From positions 1-64,000 of the forward strand of contig JBMORW010000064.1 of the NCBI GenBank assembly GCA_049322695.1: a DNA stretch of 64,000 bases. The letters run 5' to 3'. The position numbers were made by a program, and so were the translations under genes. Positions 1 to 7,710 of this stretch are shown piece by piece. The stretch's first letter is position 1, and each line of letters opens with the position of its first letter. The stretch is from CALGKJ01 sp049322695. GTDB lineage: Bacteria > Bacillota > Clostridia > Lutisporales > Lutisporaceae. The notes below the pieces were generated by a model. The model searched no databases, had not been told where the DNA came from, and saw nothing but the letters and a program-made list of their open reading frames with translations.

Positions 1-605
1 ATTGCTCCCGTGTCGGCTTCAACTGCTATATAGCTCAATCCGCATCTCTTGAATATTCTGCAGTAAGCCTCATACATGCTTTTATATGATGCATCCAGAC
101 CGGCTTCATCCTTGTCGAAGCTGTAAGCATCCTTCATTATGAATTCTCTGGAACGTATGACTCCAAAGCGCGGTCTTATTTCATCCCTGAATTTTGTCTG
201 TATCTGATAAAGTGTTACAGGCAATGCCCTGTATGACCTAAGCTCATGCTTTACAATGTTTGTAAATAGTTCCTCATGGGTAGGACCCATACAGAAATCT
301 CTTTTTGTCCTGTCTTTGAGTCTGAACATCTCAGGACCGAATACCTCCCACCTGCCTGATTCCTTATATGGCTCGGCAGGAATCAGTGAGGACATAAGAA
401 GCTCGCTGGCTCCCGACCTGTCCATTTCCTCCCGTATGATGTTTTCCAGCTTTTTAAGAGCCCTTAAGCCCAAAGGCAGATTGCAGTATACCCCTGATGC
501 AAGCTTTCTTATAAGACCTGCCTTAAGCATTAGCTTATGACTTATGCTTTCAGCTTCTGCAGGCACTTCTCTCATAGTAGGCATAAATAATCTTGTAGTT
601 CTCAT
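1..605 (-). CDS. proS: Prolyl-tRNA synthetase, N-terminal part (runs off the window edge)
   Basis: Class II aminoacyl-tRNA synthetase that charges tRNA-Pro in the cytoplasm. Only about 201 N-terminal codons lie in the window. Translating the minus strand from the ATG at 605 gives MRTTRLFMPTMREVPAEAES, then ASGVYCNLPLG near residue 36, MGPTHEELFT near residue 106 and a class II motif 2 region (KFRDEIRPRFGVIRSREF) near residue 140. These are typical of the bacterial-type ProS. The start is supported by GGAGGG just upstream. A T-box leader precedes the gene, which independently fits an aminoacyl-tRNA synthetase. The catalytic C-terminal half and the editing domain are outside the window, so their state cannot be judged. 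Confidence 0.96.
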   Translation of the reverse strand, partial: MRTTRLFMPTMREVPAEAESISHKLMLKAGLIRKLASGVYCNLPLGLRALKKLENIIREEMDRSGASELLMSSLIPAEPYKESGRWEVFGPEMFRLKDRTKRDFCMGPTHEELFTNIVKHELRSYRALPVTLYQIQTKFRDEIRPRFGVIRSREFIMKDAYSFDKDEAGLDASYKSMYEAYCRIFKRCGLSYIAVEADTGA

Positions 606-649
606 GCTAACCCTCCTATAAAAAATTTGTTGTACTGTTTGACAAGAAT

Positions 650-683
650 AAGAAAGACCCCATCCCTGAACAGGGACGAGGTC
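650..683 (-). terminator. T-box associated intrinsic terminator
   Basis: On the minus strand GACCTCGTCCCTG and CAGGGATGGGGTC pair around a TT loop and are followed by TTTCTTATTCTT. The 5' arm overlaps the region that would pair with the T-box antiterminator, as expected for a regulated terminator. Confidence 0.85.
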
Positions 684-877
684 ATATACCCGCGGTACCA
701 CCCTTTTTGACATGAAGTCCGGCTTTGAGGCATATATCGGTGCCTGCCGTGCATTTGCAGCAAACCTCGGGGGTGGGACAAAGATTTTATACATGGAGAC
801 ATCACACCTTACAGTCTCCTCTCTTGATGCTTGTATCTTTTTATTCCCGTCATTGGTTTCATTTCTTATGATAATTA
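655..877 (-). promoter_or_regulatory. T-box leader (riboswitch) of proS
   Basis: The minus strand at 691-703 reads GGGTGGTACCGCG, the conserved T-box sequence that pairs with the uncharged tRNA acceptor end. It is followed by a terminator hairpin. Upstream, an AGAGA-like stretch and a GGTG loop sequence (near 805-823) match the conserved Stem I distal elements, flanked by the pairing GGAGAC/GTCTCC. The leader is about 220 nt, short for a T-box. I could not identify the specifier codon with certainty; a CCA lies next to the GTCTCC strand but its position in the loop is not textbook. Known role of the family: uncharged tRNA-Pro favours the antiterminator and turns proS on. Confidence 0.88.
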
Positions 878-883
878 TATTAT

Positions 884-912
884 ATATTAGTACTACAGCA
901 CAAAATTGTCAA
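884..912 (-). promoter_or_regulatory. SigA-type promoter of the proS T-box transcript
   Basis: On the minus strand TTGACA (907-912) and TAATAT (884-889) are separated by 17 nt. The expected transcription start falls near 877, just upstream of the T-box structure. Confidence 0.75.
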
Positions 913-988
913 CATATTTCCTGCAAATAACATAATATTGTTGTTACTGTAGATACTAATAGCAGTAAATATTATGGAGGGAATCCGG

Positions 989-1528
989 TTGAAGAAATAT
1001 TTTGGCGGTTTCAGTATTATTATAAGCCTTATGATTGTAACTATTGCTGTGCTTAATATATATACCTATCAGATAGGCAGGAATAATATAAATAAGTACA
1101 AGGTTGAAAAAATATCTGCTGATATAGGCAGGGTATTATATGATGAAAACTTCAAGAAGCATATTAATGCAAAGGATGTGGAGGAGGTAATCAGGAACAA
1201 CTCGGAAGATTTTGTAAAGGCTGCCTTCAGAAGGGATAAGGAAGCGCTGGCAGCTTTTTTGGATACTAATACGGAATATATACTCAACCGTGACGGATCA
1301 AGCTTTATACGTTATATCAGTAATGTTAACCATGTTGAGGGCTATATGGCAACTGATGAAGCATTGAGTGATCAAAAACTCAAATGGTATGTGGAAAACC
1401 ATGACCGAACCATTACAAGCTGTGTGGAGATAAAAGTTAAGGATAAGAAGAAACCATTTTACTGGTATCTGCATTTCAGGCGAAAAGACGATGGCTGGAA
1501 GCTGTTTATGCTGGAAAATGATTTGTGA
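989..1528 (+). CDS. Small membrane-anchored protein of unknown function
   Basis: About 179 residues, not recognised. One hydrophobic segment near residues 7-27 (FSIIISLMIVTIAVLNIY) after a short basic start suggests an N-terminal anchor with the rest outside the membrane. The remaining sequence is charged and mixed alpha/beta, ending in GWKLFMLENDL. The track of in-frame starts allows ATG at 974, but GGAGGG at 976-981 sits inside that extension and is 7 nt before a TTG at 989, so TTG is the better start. It stands alone between the divergent proS leader and a terminator at 1612-1655. No enzymatic motif is visible. Confidence 0.75.
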   Translation: MKKYFGGFSIIISLMIVTIAVLNIYTYQIGRNNINKYKVEKISADIGRVLYDENFKKHINAKDVEEVIRNNSEDFVKAAFRRDKEALAAFLDTNTEYILNRDGSSFIRYISNVNHVEGYMATDEALSDQKLKWYVENHDRTITSCVEIKVKDKKKPFYWYLHFRRKDDGWKLFMLENDL

Positions 1529-1611
1529 TAGTATTGACATGCTGGCGATTTTATGGTAACATACTGAACTGTGAATAGCATATTCACGAACGCAATTATT
1601 TTACATAGAAG

Positions 1612-1655
1612 GGCTCATCACTTGGAATGATTCAGGTGATGAGTCTTTCATTTTT
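1612..1655 (+). terminator. Intrinsic terminator after the small membrane protein
   Basis: CTCATCAC (1614-1621) and GTGATGAG (1636-1643) form an 8-bp stem, extendable by an inner GAAT/ATTC pairing, followed by TCTTTCATTTTT. A second perfect hairpin with 7-bp stem and 3-nt loop (GTGAATA, GCA, TATTCAC) lies just upstream at 1571-1587. Confidence 0.7.
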
Positions 1656-1726
1656 AATGACTATATGGCGCTTATACGCTAAAACTGATAGAATAAAATA
1701 AAATTCATTTAACGGAGATGTGCTTT

Positions 1727-2674
1727 ATGGATATTTACAAATTGGGTGAAAAAGATTTACATAAGGTGGATTTTGTCAGCTTCTGCAGCAACAAAGCTGA
1801 TGGCTATCTGATTGTATTGACACCGGAGGAGCTTGTGGAGAATAATAAGTATTTCAAGCTTCACGAAGCCACAGTGCAGGAATGTATAAATCAAAAACAG
1901 CAGCCGAGACTTGAGGTTTATGATGAAATGTGTTTTGGAGTGCTCAATATAATAAGCAAAGGAACAACAAGATTCAATCTTACAGAATTGGACTTCTATA
2001 TCACCAGATGCTGCTTAATGCTGATAACCAGGGATGAGGGCAAGCTCATAGAAAATGTAATAAAAGAAATCAGGAAAAACTATTCACAGTCAACAACCTA
2101 CGTATCAACGCCTGCAAAAGCCCTCTATGTGCTTTTGGATAAGCTTACCTCCATGGATAATATGATTCTAAAGGAAATAGAGAGCAAGATAGCTGAGCTT
2201 GAAGAAAGGGTTATGGAGGGCAAGGGCGTAGATTTTATAAGAGATATTATAAATCTCAGGAAAAGGCTCTTGTTCCTAAAAAGATATTATGAGCCTCTTT
2301 TGGATATTGCCGAGGATTTGGAAGAGAACGAGAACGGCCTTATTGAAGAAAGCACCGTTAGGCTTTACAGTATCCTACACAACAGAATCAGCAGACTCAA
2401 CAGCAACGTATTGAATCTGAGAGACTATATAACCCAGGTGCGTGAGGCATATCAAGCCCAGGTGGACATCAATCTTAACAAGACCATGAAGTTTTTTACT
2501 GTCATAACTACTATATTTCTGCCACTTACCCTTATTGCAGGCTGGTATGGCATGAACTTCGAATATATGCCGGAGTTCAAATGGGTATATGGATATCACT
2601 TTGTTATAGCGCTTAGTCTTACTGTGGTTATCATATCTTTGATATACTTTAAGAAAAATAGATTTTTGAAATAA
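1727..2674 (+). CDS. corA: CorA-family magnesium/divalent cation channel
   Basis: About 315 residues, the normal CorA length. The N-terminal two thirds is the cytoplasmic funnel, including a long helical segment (residues about 140-235). The C-terminus has two membrane helices: IFLPLTLIAGWYGMNF and YHFVIALSLTVVIISLIYF. The signature GMN sits at the end of the first helix, followed by the periplasm-side EYMPEFKW typical of the family. The protein forms a pentameric channel for Mg2+ (some members carry Co2+ or Zn2+). An ATG at 1718 abuts the GGAG with no spacing; ATG at 1727 has GGAG 9 nt upstream and is preferred. The gene appears to be monocistronic, with a hairpin after it. Confidence 0.95.
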   Translation: MDIYKLGEKDLHKVDFVSFCSNKADGYLIVLTPEELVENNKYFKLHEATVQECINQKQQPRLEVYDEMCFGVLNIISKGTTRFNLTELDFYITRCCLMLITRDEGKLIENVIKEIRKNYSQSTTYVSTPAKALYVLLDKLTSMDNMILKEIESKIAELEERVMEGKGVDFIRDIINLRKRLLFLKRYYEPLLDIAEDLEENENGLIEESTVRLYSILHNRISRLNSNVLNLRDYITQVREAYQAQVDINLNKTMKFFTVITTIFLPLTLIAGWYGMNFEYMPEFKWVYGYHFVIALSLTVVIISLIYFKKNRFLK

Positions 2675-2682
2675 AACTATTG

Positions 2683-2710
2683 ACCTTCCAGTGACTGGAA
2701 GGTTTAAACT
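2683..2710 (+). terminator. Hairpin after corA, probable terminator
   Basis: Perfect 9-bp stem ACCTTCCAG (2683-2691) / CTGGAAGGT (2695-2703) with a TGA loop. The following tract TTAAACTT is weak in T, so termination may be partial and could allow reading into the MerR gene. Confidence 0.55.
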
Positions 2711-2738
2711 TATATTAAACCGGTGAGGAAGTGGTAAT

Positions 2739-3557
2739 GTGTACACAATAGGACAGTTTTCCAGAATAAGCAGGGTTTCTGCAAAGACCCTGAGATTTTA
2801 TGATGAAGTAGGTCTTTTGAAGCCTGCACAGGTGGACAGCTTCACTCAATACAGATATTATTCTCCGGAGCAGGTAGCAGATATTCTGCTTATCAGTGAG
2901 CTTAAGGAATACTCCTTCTCTCTTGAGGAAATAAGAAATATAATAAGCAGGAAGGATGTTGACTATATGCAGCAAGCTTTAGCAGGTAAGCTGGAGGAGC
3001 TTGAGCTGCAAATGGATAGAATTGCCCAATCCAAAGCAGCACTGACCGAGAAAATAAAGAGTTTGTATGAAGGCAGCAAGACACTTGAGGAGGTAATGAA
3101 TTACAGGATAGAGGTTGTAGAAAGACAGCCAATAGCAGCAGCTTCAATAAGGAAAAGAGTAAGAATAGAAGAAGTGGGCTTTTTGATAGCAGAGCTTTTC
3201 AAGAGGATGTCCATTGGAGGCTTGCAGCCTATAGGACCTGCCATGGCATTATACTACGATGAAGAGTACAATCCTGAGTCGGTGGATGTGGAGGAGTGTG
3301 TGCCCGTATCAGCTATGAAGAAGGTGGAGGGCTTGACCATAAGAGAGATAGAAGGCGGTAGATTTGTAAGCACTATACATGTTGGGCCGTACTACACCAT
3401 CGGAAAAGCTTATGCAGCACTTTTGAGATGGACAGCAGAAAATGGCTATGTAGCGGCAGAACCGTACCATGAGAAGTATCTTGTAGGGCCTGAAAACACA
3501 AATGATGAGCAAAAATATGTAACTGAAACAAGTTTCCCAATAGTAAAGAAGGGCTAA
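2739..3557 (+). CDS. MerR-family regulator with GyrI-like effector domain
   Basis: 272 residues. Residues 1-70 are a MerR winged helix-turn-helix (YTIGQFSRISRVSAKTLRFY, DEVGLLKPAQ). A coiled coil follows (about 75-110). The C-terminal half (about 120-270) resembles the GyrI-like/BltR multidrug-binding fold, with AIRKRVRIEEV-type and GPYYTIGKAYAALLRW segments. Family role: binds a small, often cationic or aromatic ligand and untwists a promoter with a long spacer. The start is the GTG at 2739 with GAGGAAG upstream; the overlapping ATG at 2737 is in another frame. The next gene starts 10 nt after the stop and encodes a stand-alone GyrI-like protein, so both likely deal with the same class of ligand. 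Confidence 0.92.
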   Translation: MYTIGQFSRISRVSAKTLRFYDEVGLLKPAQVDSFTQYRYYSPEQVADILLISELKEYSFSLEEIRNIISRKDVDYMQQALAGKLEELELQMDRIAQSKAALTEKIKSLYEGSKTLEEVMNYRIEVVERQPIAAASIRKRVRIEEVGFLIAELFKRMSIGGLQPIGPAMALYYDEEYNPESVDVEECVPVSAMKKVEGLTIREIEGGRFVSTIHVGPYYTIGKAYAALLRWTAENGYVAAEPYHEKYLVGPENTNDEQKYVTETSFPIVKKG

Positions 3558-3567
3558 GGAGGTCGCC

Positions 3568-4179
3568 ATGAAAGTAGATATAAAAAAAGAAATGAAATAC
3601 ATATACAGCGCATCTTCTAAAAAGGTAGAAGAGGTTGAAGTTCCCAAGATGAATTTTATAATGATAGACGGAGAGGGCAATCCCAACGAAACTCCGTGGT
3701 TTGGAGAAGCAGTATCTGCGCTGTTTTCCACTGCCTATACCATTAAGTTCATGATAAAAAAGGCAGAGGGTATCGATTATTCGGTAATGCCTCTTGAGGG
3801 ATTGTGGTGGATGGATGATATGAATGAGTTTACTGTGGAAAACAAGCACAGATGGAAATGGACATTAATGATAATGCAGCCTGAGTATGTAACAAGAGAA
3901 ATATATGAAAATGGCTTGGAGGCAGCAAAGAAGAAAAAGGGTATAAAGGCTTTGGACAACCTCAGATTTGAAAGCTATGAGGAGGGTCTTTCTGCTCAGC
4001 TGCTGCATATCGGTCCCTATACCGAAGAAGAACAGGATATTGAAGCAATACATAAATACATTGAGGAGAACGGCTATGACAAAACAGGTAAGCATCATGA
4101 AATATATTTAAGTGACATGACAAAAACAGCACCCGAAAAGCTCAAGACAATACTCAGACAGCCCATGAAGAAAAAATAA
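3568..4179 (+). CDS. GyrI-like small-molecule-binding domain protein
   Basis: 203 residues, cytoplasmic. It begins with KEMKYIYSASSKKVEEVEVP and has the motif MNFIMIDGEGNPNE, then LLHIGPYTEEEQDIEAIHKY and HHEIYLSD near the C-terminus. This is the pattern of stand-alone GyrI-like (YjdC/SOUL-type fold) proteins related to the ligand domain of BltR regulators. The GPY motif and conserved tryptophans (GLWWMDD, HRWKW) suggest an aromatic ligand pocket; some relatives hydrolyse cyclopropanoid or other ester substrates, which I cannot claim here. AAGGAGG lies before the ATG. It is tightly linked to the upstream MerR gene and to the BtrH-like gene 16 nt downstream. Confidence 0.88.
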   Translation: MKVDIKKEMKYIYSASSKKVEEVEVPKMNFIMIDGEGNPNETPWFGEAVSALFSTAYTIKFMIKKAEGIDYSVMPLEGLWWMDDMNEFTVENKHRWKWTLMIMQPEYVTREIYENGLEAAKKKKGIKALDNLRFESYEEGLSAQLLHIGPYTEEEQDIEAIHKYIEENGYDKTGKHHEIYLSDMTKTAPEKLKTILRQPMKKK

Positions 4180-4195
4180 CTGCGGGAGGAGTACT

Positions 4196-5245
4196 ATGAG
4201 GTATATAATAGAAAATTTTGTTCCCTTAAGCGGAAAGCACTGCATAACTACCTCCATGAGACAAATATTCAAGCATGCAGGTCATGATATTTCAGAGGAA
4301 ATGCTTTTTGGACTTGGCTCGGGGCTGGGATTTTACTATGGGGAGTTCAAGGATGCGCCATATCCGATAATAGGCCATAGAGCCAAGATAGGGGAGTTTG
4401 AGCAGAGGATAGCTGAAAGCCTGGGAATAAATATAGGGATTAATAAAACCTCAAGCATAAAGAAAGCTTACGATGCAATGCTTGAGCTGCTGAAGCAGGA
4501 TAAGCCTGTGATGGTATATACTGACATGCCTTACCTCAGATACTTGAAGCTTCCTGAAGACGCTCATTTTGGAGGTCATTCCATAGTGGTTTTCGGAGTG
4601 GACGAAGAGCAGGGTACAGCCTATGTATCAGACAGAGATGGTAAGGATTTTGCAGTGACGCTTAACAAAGAAACAATACCTGAAGATTTTCATATAATTG
4701 ACCTTGAGGATTTGAAAAATGCAAGAGCCTCCAAATGCAGGGTATATCCTCCGGAAAACAAATGGGTAACTTTTGATTTTGAAGGAATTAAGGATATAGA
4801 TGCTGGTACTGTATTTGCAGCTGTTAGAGATAATGCTCGTAATATACTGGATACACCTATAAAAAATGCAGGCATAAGAGGGATAAAGCATTTTTCAGAT
4901 AGACTGACTGGCTGGTCGGATTTTGAGGATGAAAAGCTGAGATGGGCAGCCTTCAATGTCTTCATAATGACAAGTCATATAGGAGGCAGCGGCGGGGGAG
5001 CCTTTAGAAAGATGTACGGGAGTTATCTGAGAGAATGCGGAAGCAAGCTGAATATAAAGCAGCTTACTGATTTTGGTGATGAGTACTATGAAGCAGGCGA
5101 GCTATGGGATAAAACTGCCTATATGTTCAGGGATATACATGAAAGTTTAAACAGAGACCTGCTGAAGGATATATCGAAGATAATATATGACATATATGAA
5201 AAAGAACTCGATATTATGAGCAGACTTAGCTATGTATCAATATAG
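4196..5245 (+). CDS. BtrH-N/DUF4872-type protein
   Basis: 349 residues. The N-terminal segment IENFVPLSGKHCITTSMRQI has the G-K-H-C-I-T-T-S pattern of the BtrH N-terminal domain, a papain-like or acyltransferase-like fold with conserved Cys. HFGGHSIVVFGVDEEQGTAY near residue 123 supplies a conserved His, and YVSDRDG an Asp, so a Cys-His-Asp arrangement is possible. The C-terminal part matches the accompanying DUF4872-type helical domain (SHIGGSGGGAFRKMYGSYL). In butirosin biosynthesis BtrH transfers an acyl chain from a carrier protein to an aminoglycoside; many genomic relatives are orphans with unknown substrate. GGGAGGAG precedes the ATG. It is the last gene of the MerR/GyrI cassette, which may control it. 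Confidence 0.82.
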   Translation: MRYIIENFVPLSGKHCITTSMRQIFKHAGHDISEEMLFGLGSGLGFYYGEFKDAPYPIIGHRAKIGEFEQRIAESLGINIGINKTSSIKKAYDAMLELLKQDKPVMVYTDMPYLRYLKLPEDAHFGGHSIVVFGVDEEQGTAYVSDRDGKDFAVTLNKETIPEDFHIIDLEDLKNARASKCRVYPPENKWVTFDFEGIKDIDAGTVFAAVRDNARNILDTPIKNAGIRGIKHFSDRLTGWSDFEDEKLRWAAFNVFIMTSHIGGSGGGAFRKMYGSYLRECGSKLNIKQLTDFGDEYYEAGELWDKTAYMFRDIHESLNRDLLKDISKIIYDIYEKELDIMSRLSYVSI

Positions 5246-5271
5246 CAATGCATTATGAATCAAAAACATAG

Positions 5272-6174
5272 TTATTTAGCTGATGCTTTATTCACAATAA
5301 CGTCTATCCAGCTGTAGCATTGCTGCAGCTGTTTGTCGCTTATAAGGGTAGAATCATGCTCAAATTTATAAAGTATGTTCTTATTAATGCCTGCAGCAGC
5401 TTTCAGAATGCCTTCTATATCCGCCCAGCCCTCTGAAGGCTTCAGCTCAGGCAGACAGGGGTAATGACCCCTCTGTGAATTACAACCGGCCTTTTCATTC
5501 CAAAGATGCATCAAGTAAGTATATTTAGACATTGTGGTTACAAAATCAGTAACGTTGAACTCAGGGTCTACTTTATTGAAAAGGTGAAGCCTGCCGGTAT
5601 CAAGACATATTTTCAGATTGCTGTATTTACTGAACATATATTCGAGAATGTCAGTTGTATACATTGATTTGACCATAGCATCATGCTCAAGCACAATCTG
5701 CATATCATACTTTTGTGACATTTCGGACAGTCTGTCGAACATTTCTGCCAGCTTCTCATTAAATATGCTTAAGGGATATTCCTCCTTATAAACTCTTTCA
5801 TGCTCCATGCATCGCCAGTCACTCCAGTTAAGGTTTCTGTCCATTACAAAAGGCTTTGGAAAATGAGTAAGTATATATTCTGCTCCAATATCTCTTGCAT
5901 GCTTTACACCCTTTTCAAAGCTTTCATAAGCCTCCTTGGATATAGACTTGTCCAGGGACATGAAAAGGGGGTCACGGTAAATATATTGCTTCTTCAGCAA
6001 TGGAAAATGGATGCCTATTTTGAAGTCATCCTTTTCTGCAGCTTCCAGCAGCAGCTTCAACTCATCTTCATCAGGAAACAAACAAGCCTCTATGCCGTAA
6101 TAGCCCCTCATGAAGTCCCTTTCGTACTTCTCTTTCTGATATCTTCCATGCATTCCGATTAAAAAATTTCTCAT
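5272..6174 (-). CDS. TIM-barrel sugar phosphate isomerase/epimerase-like protein
   Basis: 300 residues from the ATG at 6174, which has GAGG upstream on the minus strand. The frame is open further upstream to 6297, but that extension is translated intergenic repeat and is rejected. Motifs of the AP endonuclease 2/xylose isomerase-like barrel are visible: MQIVLEHDA with a metal-binding Glu, LKICLDTGRLHLF with Asp and His, LMHLWNE with His, and a C-terminal FEHD. These would bind one or two divalent metals. The substrate is unknown. It follows the RlmI-like gene on the same strand after a 129-nt gap filled by a repeat, so co-transcription is uncertain. Confidence 0.85.
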   Translation of the reverse strand: MRNFLIGMHGRYQKEKYERDFMRGYYGIEACLFPDEDELKLLLEAAEKDDFKIGIHFPLLKKQYIYRDPLFMSLDKSISKEAYESFEKGVKHARDIGAEYILTHFPKPFVMDRNLNWSDWRCMEHERVYKEEYPLSIFNEKLAEMFDRLSEMSQKYDMQIVLEHDAMVKSMYTTDILEYMFSKYSNLKICLDTGRLHLFNKVDPEFNVTDFVTTMSKYTYLMHLWNEKAGCNSQRGHYPCLPELKPSEGWADIEGILKAAAGINKNILYKFEHDSTLISDKQLQQCYSWIDVIVNKASAK

Positions 6175-6202
6175 GAAAACCTCACAAAACTTTTGTATTA
6201 CC

Positions 6203-6297
6203 TGGGCTAGGTCATTAGTGGTTAGTCGCAAGGCTGAGCATAGTCTTCGATGCTCTTCTGTTTTACCAGCGACCAGCAACCAGCGACCGGCTGCCAT
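6203..6297. repeat. Low-complexity inverted-repeat element, copy 1
   Basis: The left arm (about 6208-6230) has words such as GGTTAGTCGC; the right arm (6266-6295) has ACCAGCGACCAGCAACCAGC, roughly its reverse complement. The centre holds GAGCAT (6236-6241) / ATGCTC (6250-6255). It lies between the RlmI-like and TIM-barrel genes and creates a false N-terminal extension of the latter. Confidence 0.7.
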
Positions 6298-6303
6298 TGG
6301 CCG

Positions 6304-7473
6304 CTAAACTACCTGCATTATCGCACACTTCAAATACAAGGACTCATTGGAGCCCAGCAGTATCGGATGATCCTTGGACTGGGTCCTGAACTCCACCTGT
6401 CTTAGCATTCTCTTGGCATCCTTTGCAGCTTCCTGCAGCATCTGCATGAACATATCCGAATACATATAGTGTGAGCAGCTGCAGGTCACCAAGAAGCCTC
6501 CGGGCTTTAATAGCTTCATACCTCGAAGGTTAATTTCCTTGTAGCCTCTGTACGCTCCTGCCACTGCTGATTTGGATTTGCAGAATGCCGGAGGGTCAAG
6601 TATTACCACATCGAATTTTTCATTGTTTATCTGATATTCCTTAAGCAGGTCAAATACATTGGCAGTTACTCCCTTAATTTTGTCTTGAAGCCCGTTCAGC
6701 TCTGCATTCCTTTTTACGTATTCTATTGCATGCTCTGATATATCCACTGCCGTAACTTCAGAAGCACCATAGTAAGCTGCATGCAGTGCGAAGCCACCGG
6801 TATGAGTAAAGGTATCCAGCACACGGGCATTCTTTACAAAAGGCTTAAGAGCAGCCCTGTTTTCCTTTTGGTCAAGAAAATATCCTGTTTTCTGACCATT
6901 TTCTATATCCACCATCATTTTTACTTCGTTTTCCATTATTTCTACATTGGTATCAAAGGGACCTTTTATAAATCCCTTTTTCTGCTCAAGCCCTTCCAGT
7001 TCTCTAATCTGTACGTCGTTCCTCTCATAAATACCTTTTGGTTGTATAATTTCATCTAAAAGCTCAACTATCATAGCCTTGTATTTTTCTATACCCAGAG
7101 CAAGTGTCTGTATGCTCAGGTAATCACCAAACTTATCAACTATTAGTGCCGGAATGAAATCAGCTTCTCCGAAGATTACTCTGCAGCTGTTGGTATCCAT
7201 CAGCTTTTTTCTATATTCCCAAGCATCGGATATCTTTTTTTTAAAGAACTCTCTATTTATTTCCTCGTGTTCGCGGGTAAGCAGTCTAACAAGTATTTTG
7301 GATTTCGGATTAATATAGCCTCTGCCTATGAATCTTTCCTTGAAATCCACAACATCTACTATGTCAGCAGGTTCAAAACTTCCATCTATGGCATCCACTT
7401 CATTGTCGAATATCCAAGGGTGCCCTGCCTGTATTCTTTTCTCTTCGCCTTTTTTCAATATTATCTTAGCCAT
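6304..7473 (-). CDS. RlmI-like class I SAM-dependent rRNA methyltransferase
   Basis: 389 residues. The N-terminal PUA domain (KIILKKGEEKRIQAGHPWIF) is followed by an RlmI/EEHEH domain and a Rossmann methyltransferase: VLDTFTHTGGFALHAAYYGA is the SAM-binding motif I, EVTAVDIS motif II, and FDVVILDPPAFCKSK motif IV. LVTCSCSHY carries the catalytic-type Cys of m5C methyltransferases. RlmI methylates C1962 of 23S rRNA in E. coli; the same target is likely but not proven. The start at 7473 has GGAGG 5 nt upstream; an in-frame ATG at 7485 is part of that ribosome binding site region and is rejected. Confidence 0.92.
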   Translation of the reverse strand: MAKIILKKGEEKRIQAGHPWIFDNEVDAIDGSFEPADIVDVVDFKERFIGRGYINPKSKILVRLLTREHEEINREFFKKKISDAWEYRKKLMDTNSCRVIFGEADFIPALIVDKFGDYLSIQTLALGIEKYKAMIVELLDEIIQPKGIYERNDVQIRELEGLEQKKGFIKGPFDTNVEIMENEVKMMVDIENGQKTGYFLDQKENRAALKPFVKNARVLDTFTHTGGFALHAAYYGASEVTAVDISEHAIEYVKRNAELNGLQDKIKGVTANVFDLLKEYQINNEKFDVVILDPPAFCKSKSAVAGAYRGYKEINLRGMKLLKPGGFLVTCSCSHYMYSDMFMQMLQEAAKDAKRMLRQVEFRTQSKDHPILLGSNESLYLKCAIMQVV

Positions 7474-7570
7474 GGTAACCTCCATATTTTTATCTACATA
7501 ATCATTTTAACAGAGTTGTAATTAATAGCAATTAATATTGTATTGTTCCCATTATGTCATATTTTTTACA

Positions 7571-7599
7571 TTGGACACAGCGTCAAAATGGTTTAGAAT
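7571..7599 (+). promoter_or_regulatory. Probable SigA promoter of the ABC/MoxR operon
   Basis: TTGGAC (7571-7576) and TAGAAT (7594-7599) with a 17-nt spacer. It is the best match in the divergent gap between the RlmI-like gene and the operon starting at 7711, leaving a leader of about 105 nt. Confidence 0.5.
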
Positions 7600-7710
7600 T
7601 AAGATATATGGGAAAATATCCATAATGAAACATTTCAGCAGCAGCTCTCGTCTTAGAAGGTGGCTGAATATATTTATCTAAAAATTTACATCTGAAGTGG
7701 GGGTAATGAA

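Noticed and set aside
6175..6297. N-terminal extension of the TIM-barrel protein
   Set aside because: It is translated low-complexity repeat (AAGRWLLVAGKTEEHRR), whereas ATG 6174 has a proper ribosome site and begins the conserved domain.
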